Shown here one piece after another: positions 41,941-50,063 of a stretch of 64,000 nucleotides of DNA. Both the position numbers and the translations under genes were made by a program. The notes below the pieces were generated by a model. It had not been told where the DNA came from. It was given only the letters and a program-made list of their open reading frames with translations, and ran no database searches. This DNA is from Candidatus Polarisedimenticolaceae bacterium (lineage in GTDB: Bacteria > Acidobacteriota > Polarisedimenticolia > Polarisedimenticolales > DASRJG01). How positions within the stretch are numbered: position 1 is the stretch's first letter; each line of letters starts with the position of its first letter. Location: assembly GCA_036376135.1 (NCBI GenBank), contig DASVAW010000057.1:1-64000 (forward strand), read 5' to 3'.

Positions 41941-43844
41941 CGGCGAACCCGTGCGAGCGCCCGCCTCGCCGCCTCGTTCTCCGGCTCGAGCCGCAAGGCC
42001 TCCTCGAAGTGGCCGGCCGCTTCGCTTCCCCGTCCCTGTTTCGCGAGGAGGACGCCGAGGTTGAGGTGGGCCCCGGCGTCGCGGGGGTTCAGGCGCAACA
42101 CGGCGAGGAACTCCCCGGCGGCCTCTTCGGCCTTGCCGCCCATGGCCAGCAGGATCCCGAGATTGTTGTGCGCCGCGTCGAATCGCGGGTCGAGCCGGAT
42201 CGCCTCGCGGTACGCCGCCTCCGCCTGAGCGTACCGGCCCGCTCCGCGCAGCGCGTTGCCGCGGTCGAAGTGCGGGCGGGCCTCGGAGGCCTGCGCGGGG
42301 CTCGCGGTCGAGGGCAGGCGCTCGAGCGCCTGCACGATCGAGGCGATCGTCGCGTCGCCGGGTTTCAGCCGCTGCGCCTGGCGGAACGCCGCGATCGCGC
42401 CGGCCCGGTCGCCGTCCTTCTGCAGGGCGTCGCCGAGATTGAGCCACGCCTCGAGGTGGCCGGGCCGGTGCTTGAGCGCTTCGCGGAACAGCGCGATCGC
42501 CTCACCGAGCTTTCCCCGGGAGGCCGAGGCGACGCCGAGGTTCGAGAGCGCCGCGGCGTATTCGGGGTGGATGCGCCGCGCCGCCTCGAAGTGCGCGACC
42601 GCCGCCTCGACCCGTCCCTCGCGCATCCGCACGCCGCCGAGGTTGTTGTGCACGACCGCGTTGTCGGTCGTGACCGCGAGGGTCCGCTCGAACAGCGTCG
42701 TGCTGTCGCGCCAGAAACCGATCTGCCGGATCGTCAACGCGGTGCACGCGAGGAGGGCGGTCGCCGCGAGGGCGGCCTTGGGGAGGGGCCGCGCGCCGAG
42801 CAGGTCGTGCGCCCCCCAGGCGAGGATCGAGAAGATGCCGATCAGCGGAACGTAGGTATACCGGTCCGCGGAGGACTGCACGCCGACCTGGACGAGACCG
42901 ATCACCGGGACGAGGGTGCCGAGGTAGAACAACCAGCCGAGCAGGACGTAGGGGGCGCGGCGCCTCGCCCGCCAGGCCGCGATCGTCGCGGCGGCGAGCA
43001 CCGCCGGCGCCCCCACGATCTTCCATGCCGGGATCGACGCCGGAAGCGGGTAGAGCACGCCGAGATCGACCGGCCAGCACATCCGGAGCGGATAGGTGAC
43101 GTACGCGACGGCGGCGTTGGCCGCGCGTGCGGCGAAGGGCAGGGCGTCGAGGTCGGAGACGGCACCCCCCGCGCGCTGGACGAGCCAGGTCACGAGCGAC
43201 GAGGCGGCCGCCAGCGCGAACAGCGGCGCCTTCTCGGCAAGGTTCCATCGCTTCAGCGGTCCGGCGTCGAGCAGGAGCAGCACGAACGGGAGGGTGACGA
43301 GCATGGGCTTCGCCAGGAGGCTCAAGGCGAACAGGGACGCAACGAGGACGCGGCCTGCGGTCGTGGGGCTGGCGACCCTGCGCAGGTAGGCGAGCACGGT
43401 GAGCAGGCCGAACAGCGTGCTCAACACGTCCTTGCGCTCGGAGGCCCAGGCGACGGACTCGACGTGCAGCGGGTGCAGGGCGAACAGCGCCGCGACGAAC
43501 GCGCTCCGCCACACCGTTCCCGTCAGCGCGTGGAGCACGAGCAGGAGCAGGGCGGCGTTGAGGGCGTGGATCCCCGCCGACACGAGGTGGTGGCCCGAGG
43601 GGTCGACGCCGAAAAACGTGACGTCGAGCGCGTGGGAGAGCCAGGTGAGGGGATGCCAGTTGCTCTCCTCGCCGCTGGTGAACGCCCACGCGACGGTGTC
43701 GAGGGTCAACCCGCCGCGGACGTGCGCGTTCTGCGTGATGTACGCGGGATCGTCGTAGTCCACGAACCCGTTGCGGGCGACGCCGGCGTAGACGCCGAGG
43801 GTCAGGAGCGAGAGCAGGGCGGCGAGGATCGCGGGTCGGCTCAC
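41937..43844 (-). CDS. Multi-pass membrane protein with C-terminal TPR repeats (TMTC-like)
   Basis: 635 residues. About ten membrane helices in the first 390 residues, with ERKDVLSTLFGLL and WHPLTWLSHALDVTFFG, as in bacterial proteins resembling TMTC and O-mannosyltransferase-type GT-C enzymes. About 400-635 form several TPR units with the regular A-x-x-N-L-G and P-x-x-A pattern (LSNLGVASASRGKLGEAIAL, AHNNLGILLAMGGKAEEAA). A glycosyltransferase role is plausible but unproved. The GTG at 43844 starts the first helix; an ATG at 43886 would overlap the sensor kinase gene. Third gene of the CheB-CheR unit by orientation. Confidence 0.85.
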   Translation of the reverse strand: MSRPAILAALLSLLTLGVYAGVARNGFVDYDDPAYITQNAHVRGGLTLDTVAWAFTSGEESNWHPLTWLSHALDVTFFGVDPSGHHLVSAGIHALNAALLLLVLHALTGTVWRSAFVAALFALHPLHVESVAWASERKDVLSTLFGLLTVLAYLRRVASPTTAGRVLVASLFALSLLAKPMLVTLPFVLLLLDAGPLKRWNLAEKAPLFALAAASSLVTWLVQRAGGAVSDLDALPFAARAANAAVAYVTYPLRMCWPVDLGVLYPLPASIPAWKIVGAPAVLAAATIAAWRARRRAPYVLLGWLFYLGTLVPVIGLVQVGVQSSADRYTYVPLIGIFSILAWGAHDLLGARPLPKAALAATALLACTALTIRQIGFWRDSTTLFERTLAVTTDNAVVHNNLGGVRMREGRVEAAVAHFEAARRIHPEYAAALSNLGVASASRGKLGEAIALFREALKHRPGHLEAWLNLGDALQKDGDRAGAIAAFRQAQRLKPGDATIASIVQALERLPSTASPAQASEARPHFDRGNALRGAGRYAQAEAAYREAIRLDPRFDAAHNNLGILLAMGGKAEEAAGEFLAVLRLNPRDAGAHLNLGVLLAKQGRGSEAAGHFEEALRLEPENEAARRALARVRR

Positions 43845-43854
43845 GGGAGCGCCG

Positions 43855-43860
43855 AGTCTA
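43855..43860 (-). promoter_or_regulatory. Candidate -10 element TAGACT before the TPR gene
   Basis: Minus-strand TAGACT ends 10 bases before the GTG at 43844 and includes the TAG stop of the sensor kinase gene. If used, the transcript would start within a few bases of the start codon. The call rests on recurrence of the hexamer near other starts. Confidence 0.2.
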
Positions 43861-45306
43861 CCCGCGGTCGGCGTCCTTCGCCGCATCCGGCGTCGGTCCG
43901 GTCGGGACCTCGGCGTGGATGGTCGTCCCCTTGCCGCGCAGCGATTCGATCCGCAGGCTGCCGCCGACCATCTCCATGCGTTCCTTCATGCCGAGCAGGC
44001 CGAGGTGCGTGCCCTTCGGCGAGTGCGTCACGCGTTTCGCCGGGAACGACTTCCCGTCGTCGGCGATCGTCATCGAAACGAGCTTCGCCGTCTTCCGGAT
44101 CGTCACGTCCACGCGGCTCGCGTTCGCATGGCGGGTGACGTTGGTCAGCGCCTCGTGCGCGACGCGATAGAGGACCGTCCTCAGGGAGATGGCGAGCTGT
44201 TCGGTCGACGCGGGGGCCGTCAGGCGGGTGCGCAGCCCGTACTGCTTCGAGAGCTCCTTCATGAAGGCGTGAAGGGCGGGGATCAGCCCCAGGTCGTCCA
44301 GGAGGGTCGGTCGCAGCTCCCGGGCGAACCGACGGACGATCTCCACGGAAGCTTCGACCCGTCGCCGCGTCTCGGCGATCTTGCGGCGCAGGGTCCGAGG
44401 GTCGGCGGTCACGTGCCGGGCGAGGTTCGCGAGCTGGAGGTTGATCGTGACGAGGGTCTGGGCGATCTCGTCGTGAAGCTCGCGGCTGATGCGCTTGCGT
44501 TCCTCCTCCTGCGCGTGGAGGATCTGGTGGGACAGGTGTCGCAACTGCTGCTGCAGGTGTCGCGACTGTTCCAGCAGGCGGCCGAGCTGCCGCTCGCTGG
44601 CCTGCAGGGCCTTCTCGACCTTTCGCCGTCGCTCGATCTCCCGCTTCAGCCCGACGTTCGTTGCGGCCAGGGCGTCCAGGCGGCGCTGCGTATCCGCGGC
44701 CTCCCTGCGTGCGGTGATGTCGGCGAACACGAGCCGGCACGAGGTCCCCGTGCCGTCGGGGCCGGCCGCGGCCGTCGCGCGGAAGCTCGCCCAGAACCCC
44801 CCGCCCCCCTCCTTGCGCACCTGCGCCTCCCAGGTCGTCTCGTCGGACGCCTCGAGGGCGCGCTTCAGGAACGCGACGAAGTCGGAACGGTTCTCCGGAG
44901 CCACGAACGAGTCCAGGCGTCGCCGGATCAACCGGGATCGCACGACGCCGAGCAGGGCGGCGCCCGTGAGGTTGGCCTCCAGGATCGCGCCCGTGCCGGC
45001 GATCGTGAGGTATCCCACGGGGGCGAAGTCGTAGAGGTCGATGGAACGCGCCAGCGCATCCTCGAGCTGGTTCCGGACGCGGAACAGCTCGGCGTTCTGC
45101 ATCTCGAGCTCGATCTGGTGCACTTCGAGCTCGTGGAAGATCCGCTGCGCGTTCGGGTCGGGGTCGGAGGTCCGGTGGGCGTTTCGCTCCCGCAGGCGCG
45201 CTTCGGCGCGGCGGCGAAGCTCCGCCGGATCGTCGGCGAGGCTGCGTGCCGCCGGCTTGCCGCCGCCGCTACTTCTTGCGGGGCGTCGCGGGGTTCGTTT
45301 CGCCAT
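43858..45306 (-). CDS. PAS sensor histidine kinase, NarL-partner (HisKA_3) type
   Basis: 482 residues, no membrane helix. A PAS domain lies at about 90-210 (DFAPVGYLTIAGTGAILEAN, WEAQVRKEGGGGFW). A coiled linker leads to the HisKA_3 dimerisation box ISRELHDEIAQTLVTINLQL with the phospho-accepting His, and then to an HATPase with ALTNVTRHANASRV and IADDGKSF. A cognate NarL/FixJ response regulator is expected but is not adjacent. AGAGGA precedes the ATG at 45306. The start lies inside the end of the CheB-CheR gene (38-base overlap), implying translational coupling. Confidence 0.92.
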   Translation of the reverse strand: MAKRTPRRPARSSGGGKPAARSLADDPAELRRRAEARLRERNAHRTSDPDPNAQRIFHELEVHQIELEMQNAELFRVRNQLEDALARSIDLYDFAPVGYLTIAGTGAILEANLTGAALLGVVRSRLIRRRLDSFVAPENRSDFVAFLKRALEASDETTWEAQVRKEGGGGFWASFRATAAAGPDGTGTSCRLVFADITARREAADTQRRLDALAATNVGLKREIERRRKVEKALQASERQLGRLLEQSRHLQQQLRHLSHQILHAQEEERKRISRELHDEIAQTLVTINLQLANLARHVTADPRTLRRKIAETRRRVEASVEIVRRFARELRPTLLDDLGLIPALHAFMKELSKQYGLRTRLTAPASTEQLAISLRTVLYRVAHEALTNVTRHANASRVDVTIRKTAKLVSMTIADDGKSFPAKRVTHSPKGTHLGLLGMKERMEMVGGSLRIESLRGKGTTIHAEVPTGPTPDAAKDADRG

Positions 45307-47980
45307 TCCGGGTTCCTCTGCGTTCGATCTCCGCGGTCTGCCGGGCGACGTGTTCCTCCAGGCCGGCCTGCCTCGCCCGGAGTTGTGCCTCCAGGGTCTT
45401 GGCCACCGTGATGTCCGTGAAGGTGATCACCACGCCGTCGATGCGGTCGTCCAGAGTCCGGTACGGCATGATCCGCACGTTGAACCACCGCCCGTCTCGG
45501 GTCTCGACCGGTCGCTCCGCGAATCCCAGCTTGCGCAAGACCTCGCGCGCGTCCGAGGTCAACTCCGGGTAGAGGACGTCGGAGGCGAGGTCGGTGATGG
45601 GCCGTCCCACGTCTCCGGGAATGAGCTTGATCAGGGTCGTCGCCTGGAGGGTGAACCGGCGCACCTGGAGGTCGTTGTCCAGGAACAGCGTCGCGATGTC
45701 CGTGCTGTTGAGCAGGTTCTTCATGTCGTTGTTGGACCGGGACAACTCGTCGACCTTGGCCTGCAGCTCGACGTTGACCGTCTGGAGCTCCTCATTGAGC
45801 GACTGCATCTCCTCCTTGGAGGTCGTGAGCTCCTCGTTCGTGGACTGCATCTCCTCGTTGGCGGACTGCATCTCCTCGTTGGCGGACCGGAGCTCCTCCT
45901 GCGAGGTCTGCATCTCCTCCCGGGTGGTCTGCAGCTCCATGCAGACCTGCTGGTGCTTCCGTTCCAGGGCCGCCAGTCGGGCCACGTGGGTCGAGTGCGT
46001 CCCGCGTTTCCCGGCTCGCGGGGTCGCCGGGCTCTCCGGCTTCGCGGCGACGTCGGTGAACACGATCATCACGAGCCCCTTCAGCGGCTCCGGTTCCTCG
46101 AGGCGCCGGACCGTGAGGTCGACGAGGTGTTCCTCCGCCTGGATCGCGAACCGGAGGGCCTTGAGCGCCACGGTACCGTTCTGCCGGAGCACCCGGTAGA
46201 ACGCCTGGGTCAGCTCATGGCGCAGGCCCTCGCGGGCCATGACGAAGATGTTCCAGTTGGCCTTGCCGGCCGCCGGCTCGAGGTATTTCCCCGTCCGTCC
46301 GCTGATGTAGAGGATGTCGCCCTTGTCGTTGACGAGCACCGCGGGGGGGGCGTACTGATCCAGGATCACCTGATCGGCCAGACCCTGGAGAGTCGGCGGC
46401 GGCGTCCCTCCACGGCGCGCGGCGGTCCCGGCGGGCACCGGGGGGGCGAAGGTCAGGGGAAACTCCAGAGGCTCGGTCCGCGCGGTGGACTCGGCTCGCC
46501 GGTAGAGCCTCGACTTCCCGCCGAGGGAGGTGAACAGATCGGTGAATCCGCCGACCGTCTCGGCGCTGCCGAGGAACAGGATGCCGCCGGGGGTGAGGCT
46601 GTAGTGGAACAGCGGGATGAGCTTCTTCTGCAGTTCCGGGGCGAGGTAGATCAGCAGATTGCGGCAGCTCAGGAAGTCGAGCTTCGTGAACGGCGGATCC
46701 ATGACGACGCTCTGCGGGGCGAATACGACGAGCTCCCGGATCTCCGCGCCGACGCGATAGCCGCCCTCGACCTTGGTGAAGAACCGGTTCAGCCGAGTTT
46801 GCGAGACGTCGGCGGCGATGTTCTCCGGATAGGCTCCGTGGCGGGCCTTGTCGATCGCGTCCTTGTCCAGGTCGGTCGCGAAGACGCTCAGTGTGAACTT
46901 CCTCGGCGGCTTGACCTTGGCCATGGCTTCCTTGAACACCATGGCCAGGGAATAGGCCTCCTCCCCGGTGGAGCACCCGGGAACCCACGCCCGCAGCGCG
47001 TGACCGGACGGCCGCGAGGCGAGGAGCGTGGGGAGGACGCTCGTCCGCAGCTGCTCCCAGGCGGCGCCGTCACGGAAGAAACTCGTCACCCCGATCAGCA
47101 GCTCCTTGAACAGCAGGTCCAGCTCGCGCGGGTTCTCCTGGAGGTAGCGGACGTAGGCCGCGATCCTGTCGATCTGGTGGATACCCATCCGGCGCTCGAT
47201 CCGCCGGTGGAAGGTGTTCTTCTTGTAGAGCGAGAAGTCGTGGCCGGTGTGGGCGCGCAGCAGGATGATCGCCTTGTCGAGGGCGCTCTGTGCCTGGTCA
47301 CCGAGCCCCGCTTCGGCGGCGTGGACGAGGGGCGCACGCGTCAGGTAGGCGGCGATCCTCCCGGGCAGCTCGTCCACGGGGGCCACGATGTCCGCCACCC
47401 CCGCGTCGATCGCGCTGCGCGGCATGCCGTCGAACTTGGCGGTCGCCGGATCCTGGACCAGAGCCAGCCCCGCCTTCTCCTTGATGGCTCGCAGTCCCAG
47501 CGTGCCGTCGGAGCCCATCCCGGAGAGGATGACGGCGATGCTGTGCTCCTGGCGGTCCTGCGCGAGGGAGCGGAGGAAGAAGTCGATCGGAAGGCGCAGG
47601 CCGCGGGGAGTCGCCGGCTCGAGCAGGTGCAGGACACCGTGCAGGAGGGACATGTCCTTGTTCGGGGGGATGACGTAGACCCGGTTCGGCTGGACCAGGG
47701 TGCGATCTCGGACCTGGATCACTTTCATCCCGGTGGCCCGCTGCAGCAGCTCGGGCATGAGGCCCTTCCGCGTCGGGTCCAGGTGCTGGACGATCACGAA
47801 TGCCATGCCGCTTCCCGTCGGCACGTGCGAGAGGAAATGCTCCAGCGCTTCCAGCCCCCCGGCGGAGGCGCCGACGCCGACGATGGGGAACGGGCGGGCT
47901 GCGGCGGGGGGCGACGCCTTCGGGCGCGGGGGAGCGGCCGGCTTCTTCCGTCTGCGCGTCGCGGGAGGTTTCTTCTTCAT
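45269..47980 (-). CDS. CheB methylesterase-CheR methyltransferase-PAS fusion protein
   Basis: 903 residues from the ATG at 47980 (a frame to 48241 adds only low-complexity sequence). Order: Lys/Pro-rich start; CheB-type methylesterase (about 30-220) with GASAGGLEAL, FVIVQHLDP and LSGMGSDGTLG carrying the Ser-His-Asp triad; CheR-type methyltransferase (about 230-490) with TSFFRDGAAW, VPGCSTGEEAYSLAM and DFLSCRNLLIYL; a PAS-like domain; a long coiled coil of repeated EEMQS/NEEL units (about 690-760); and a final PAS domain. There is no kinase domain; the next overlapping gene supplies one. Such hybrids signal through PAS rather than by classical chemotaxis; no MCP or CheA gene is seen here. Confidence 0.95.
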   Translation of the reverse strand: MKKKPPATRRRKKPAAPPRPKASPPAAARPFPIVGVGASAGGLEALEHFLSHVPTGSGMAFVIVQHLDPTRKGLMPELLQRATGMKVIQVRDRTLVQPNRVYVIPPNKDMSLLHGVLHLLEPATPRGLRLPIDFFLRSLAQDRQEHSIAVILSGMGSDGTLGLRAIKEKAGLALVQDPATAKFDGMPRSAIDAGVADIVAPVDELPGRIAAYLTRAPLVHAAEAGLGDQAQSALDKAIILLRAHTGHDFSLYKKNTFHRRIERRMGIHQIDRIAAYVRYLQENPRELDLLFKELLIGVTSFFRDGAAWEQLRTSVLPTLLASRPSGHALRAWVPGCSTGEEAYSLAMVFKEAMAKVKPPRKFTLSVFATDLDKDAIDKARHGAYPENIAADVSQTRLNRFFTKVEGGYRVGAEIRELVVFAPQSVVMDPPFTKLDFLSCRNLLIYLAPELQKKLIPLFHYSLTPGGILFLGSAETVGGFTDLFTSLGGKSRLYRRAESTARTEPLEFPLTFAPPVPAGTAARRGGTPPPTLQGLADQVILDQYAPPAVLVNDKGDILYISGRTGKYLEPAAGKANWNIFVMAREGLRHELTQAFYRVLRQNGTVALKALRFAIQAEEHLVDLTVRRLEEPEPLKGLVMIVFTDVAAKPESPATPRAGKRGTHSTHVARLAALERKHQQVCMELQTTREEMQTSQEELRSANEEMQSANEEMQSTNEELTTSKEEMQSLNEELQTVNVELQAKVDELSRSNNDMKNLLNSTDIATLFLDNDLQVRRFTLQATTLIKLIPGDVGRPITDLASDVLYPELTSDAREVLRKLGFAERPVETRDGRWFNVRIMPYRTLDDRIDGVVITFTDITVAKTLEAQLRARQAGLEEHVARQTAEIERRGTRNGETNPATPRKK

Positions 47981-48168
47981 GCGGTCGTTGCCCCACGGTT
48001 CGTCGCGTGCCGTCCGCGATTCGGGACTTTCGCCGGGCAGTCTACTCCCGCTACGGGAGGGGGACTCGCTACGGCTTCCAGGAGGGGGTGTAGCCGTCGT
48101 AGTCGTGGTCGGCTGCGATCCCGGACGATGGGGTGAATCCCTCATCGCGGAGGGCGCTCCGCCCGCGC
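47981..48168. promoter_or_regulatory. Intergenic region with dyads and a 15-base repeat, upstream of the CheB-CheR gene
   Basis: This 188-base gap holds CTCCCG-CTA-CGGGAG (48045-48059), a second dyad ACGGCT/AGCCGT (48071-48076 with 48092-48097), a minus-strand TAGACT (48044-48039) 58 bases before the CheB-CheR ATG, and the repeat ATGGGGTGAATCCCT (48128-48142). The same 15 bases recur at 50020-50034. The gap probably carries the promoter and operator of the CheB-CheR gene. Confidence 0.45.
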
Positions 48169-48390
48169 TCACGTGGGGGATCGCATCCTCACGTCCGGCG
48201 GAGCGAGGTGCGTGGCGGTCTTGTGGTGAAGCGTCGGACATGGGGCGGGTCCCCGCCGCGGTGACCCGAGCGTCGACAGGAAGAGTCTCCGGCAGCGCTC
48301 GCCGCAGAAGCAGAAGGCCGCCTCCTCGCCCTCGGGCGGGACGGAAACCGACTCGTCCACCGTCCTGCCGCAGATCGGGTCGATCGGCAC
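48169..48390 (-). CDS. Small YHS-domain-like protein
   Basis: 73 residues from a GTG, with GAGGA upstream inside the end of the ligase gene. The N-terminal 45 residues match the YHS pattern: MPIDPICGRTVDES, then AAFCFCGERCRRLFLSTLG with paired cysteines, as in the metal-binding YHS motif of copper-handling proteins and monooxygenases. The rest is low-complexity with His residues. It begins one base after the ligase stop. Possibly a metal carrier or sensor; no copper gene is adjacent, so the role is open. Confidence 0.65.
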   Translation of the reverse strand: MPIDPICGRTVDESVSVPPEGEEAAFCFCGERCRRLFLSTLGSPRRGPAPCPTLHHKTATHLAPPDVRMRSPT

Positions 48391-48391
48391 G

Positions 48392-49984
48392 TCAGTCCTC
48401 GGATCCGCCGACTCTCGCCTGAGCGGCGTGGTCCCAGATGCGTTGTTTGGCGATCTTCCCCGACGCGGTCTTGGGGACCGACGACAGGAACGTCACCCAC
48501 TTCGGAACCATGAACGGTTCCAGCCGTTCGGCGCAGTGCCGGATCACGTCCGCGGAGGTGTAGGAGGTCCCCTCGGCGAGCACGACGAACGCGCGGATCG
48601 CGAGCCCGAGAAGGTCGTCCGGCTGGCCGACGACCGCGGCGTCCTGGACCCCGGGGAGGGCGTACAGCACGTTCTCGACTTCCTTCGGCGCGACCTTCTC
48701 TCCCCGCGTCTTGATGATGTCGTCCTTCCGGGCGATGAAGTACAGGAAACCCTCCTCGTCCGTCTTGAAGAGGTCGCCGGTCCAAAGCCACGTCTCATTG
48801 GGGATGTCCGGCGAGGGCTTGAGCCACTCCGCCGTGATCCCGGGCTTCTCCCAGTACCCGCGCATCACGTGCGGCCCGCGCACCACGAGCTCGCCGATCT
48901 CCCCGGGCGCGGCCTTCCTGCCGTCGGGCGCGACGACGAACGCCTCCGTGCCGGGAATCGCGATGCCCACGCTCGTGGGCTTGTCCGCGATGCGTTCCGG
49001 GGGCAGGTAGGACACGCGCTTGCACTCGGTGAGCCCGTACATGGAGTAGATGCGCGCCTCGGGGCACAGGCGTGCGAGCGTCTCGATGTGCGCGGGCGAG
49101 AGGGCCGCGGCCGAGCTCGTCACCCATCGAACTCCGGGAAGGCGCACGCCCCTGGCCTCGTACGCGCGCAGCGTGGACGCGATCGTGGGGACGAGCGGCA
49201 GTCCGGTCACCCTCTCGTCCGCGATCCGCTGGATCGTCGCGGCCGGGTAGTTGAACGAGGATTCCAGCACGAGCGTGCCGCCGAACTGGCAGACCGTGAG
49301 CCACTGGTACAGGCCGTAGTCGAAGGACAGCGGGAGCACGTTCAGGACGACGTCCTCGGGCACGTTGCGCAGGTAGGCGGTGATCGACTCGGAGGCGGAG
49401 ACCATGTTGTGGTGCGTGAGCATCACGCCCTTGGGGATCCCCGTGGAGCCCGACGTGTAGAGGACGGCGGCGAGATCGAGAGGGACGTTGCGGGCGGGCG
49501 GCCACGCGCAGGACGCCGACGCGAGCGCGGCGGCGAAGTCGTGAATCGAGGTCGAGCCGATCGCACGCTCGGCCTCCGGGTCCACCACGAGCGCGTGCTC
49601 GAGGTGACGGGCGGCCTCGAGGGCCGGAGCGTACCACCGCTCGAGCCGCGGCCCGGCGATCATCACGCGCGCGCGACAGTCGTCGAGGAGATAGGCCAGC
49701 CGGTCGGTCTTGGTCTGGGCGTTGACGATCACGACGATCGCATCCGCCGCGAGCACGCCGTAAACCGCCGTCGCCATCTCGACCGAATTGTCGAGGTAGA
49801 GCGCCACGCGATCGCCGCGCCGCACGCCCAGCGAGCGCAGCGCGTTGGCGGTGCGCCCGACGATCGCGTGGATCTCCCGCCAGGAGAGCCGCCGATCCCT
49901 GAACACGAGCGCCGTCTTGTCGGGGTGCCGCTCGGCGCTCCGCTCGAGGTACTCATGCAGCAACGTGACCTGGGAGACAACCAT
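48392..49984 (-). CDS. AMP-dependent acyl-CoA synthetase/ligase
   Basis: 530 residues. ANL superfamily enzyme with the P-loop-like YTSGSTGIPKGVMLTHHN, the A5 motif SMYGLTE, the A7 TGD segment (WTGDLFK) and the C-terminal hinge and catalytic lysine regions (RKDDIIKTRGEKVAPKEVE, PKTASGKIAKQ). It adenylates a carboxylic acid and normally forms the CoA thioester. Substrate is unknown: a medium- or long-chain or aromatic acid is plausible. The closest family look is the CoA ligases found with exosortase and polysaccharide loci. Divergent from the DUF2867 gene across 79 bases. Confidence 0.92.
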   Translation of the reverse strand: MVVSQVTLLHEYLERSAERHPDKTALVFRDRRLSWREIHAIVGRTANALRSLGVRRGDRVALYLDNSVEMATAVYGVLAADAIVVIVNAQTKTDRLAYLLDDCRARVMIAGPRLERWYAPALEAARHLEHALVVDPEAERAIGSTSIHDFAAALASASCAWPPARNVPLDLAAVLYTSGSTGIPKGVMLTHHNMVSASESITAYLRNVPEDVVLNVLPLSFDYGLYQWLTVCQFGGTLVLESSFNYPAATIQRIADERVTGLPLVPTIASTLRAYEARGVRLPGVRWVTSSAAALSPAHIETLARLCPEARIYSMYGLTECKRVSYLPPERIADKPTSVGIAIPGTEAFVVAPDGRKAAPGEIGELVVRGPHVMRGYWEKPGITAEWLKPSPDIPNETWLWTGDLFKTDEEGFLYFIARKDDIIKTRGEKVAPKEVENVLYALPGVQDAAVVGQPDDLLGLAIRAFVVLAEGTSYTSADVIRHCAERLEPFMVPKWVTFLSSVPKTASGKIAKQRIWDHAAQARVGGSED

Positions 49985-50019
49985 AGGCCACTAATGCCTG
50001 CCGGTACGGGGGAACCACC

Positions 50020-50034
50020 ATGGGGTGAATCCCT
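50020..50034. repeat. 15-base repeat ATGGGGTGAATCCCT (copy 2)
   Basis: Identical to 48128-48142, with CGCGG two or three bases later in both. It is 36 bases upstream of the ligase ATG (minus strand) and within the 79-base divergent gap before the DUF2867 gene. Both copies lie upstream of minus-strand genes, suggesting a shared regulator, but two copies are weak evidence. Confidence 0.4.
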
Positions 50035-50051
50035 ACCGCGGGGCGGTGCAC

Positions 50052-50057
50052 TAGACT
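50052..50057 (+). promoter_or_regulatory. Candidate -10 element TAGACT, possible leaderless start
   Basis: TAGACT ends 6 bases before the GTG at 50064. With a normal -10 to start spacing, transcription would begin at or next to the start codon, giving a leaderless message. No ribosome site is visible before the GTG, consistent with that. Confidence 0.3.
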
Positions 50058-50063
50058 GACGGC

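Noticed and set aside
48128-48142. The GGTGAATCC core as part of a cobalamin riboswitch
   Set aside because: Only a short resemblance; the B12 box and the other conserved helices are missing and the downstream genes are not cobalamin-related.
47981-48241. N-terminal extension of the CheB-CheR protein to 48241
   Set aside because: The added residues are low-complexity Pro/Ser/Thr sequence, cover dyads and a repeat likely to be regulatory, and the CheB domain starts only after 47980.
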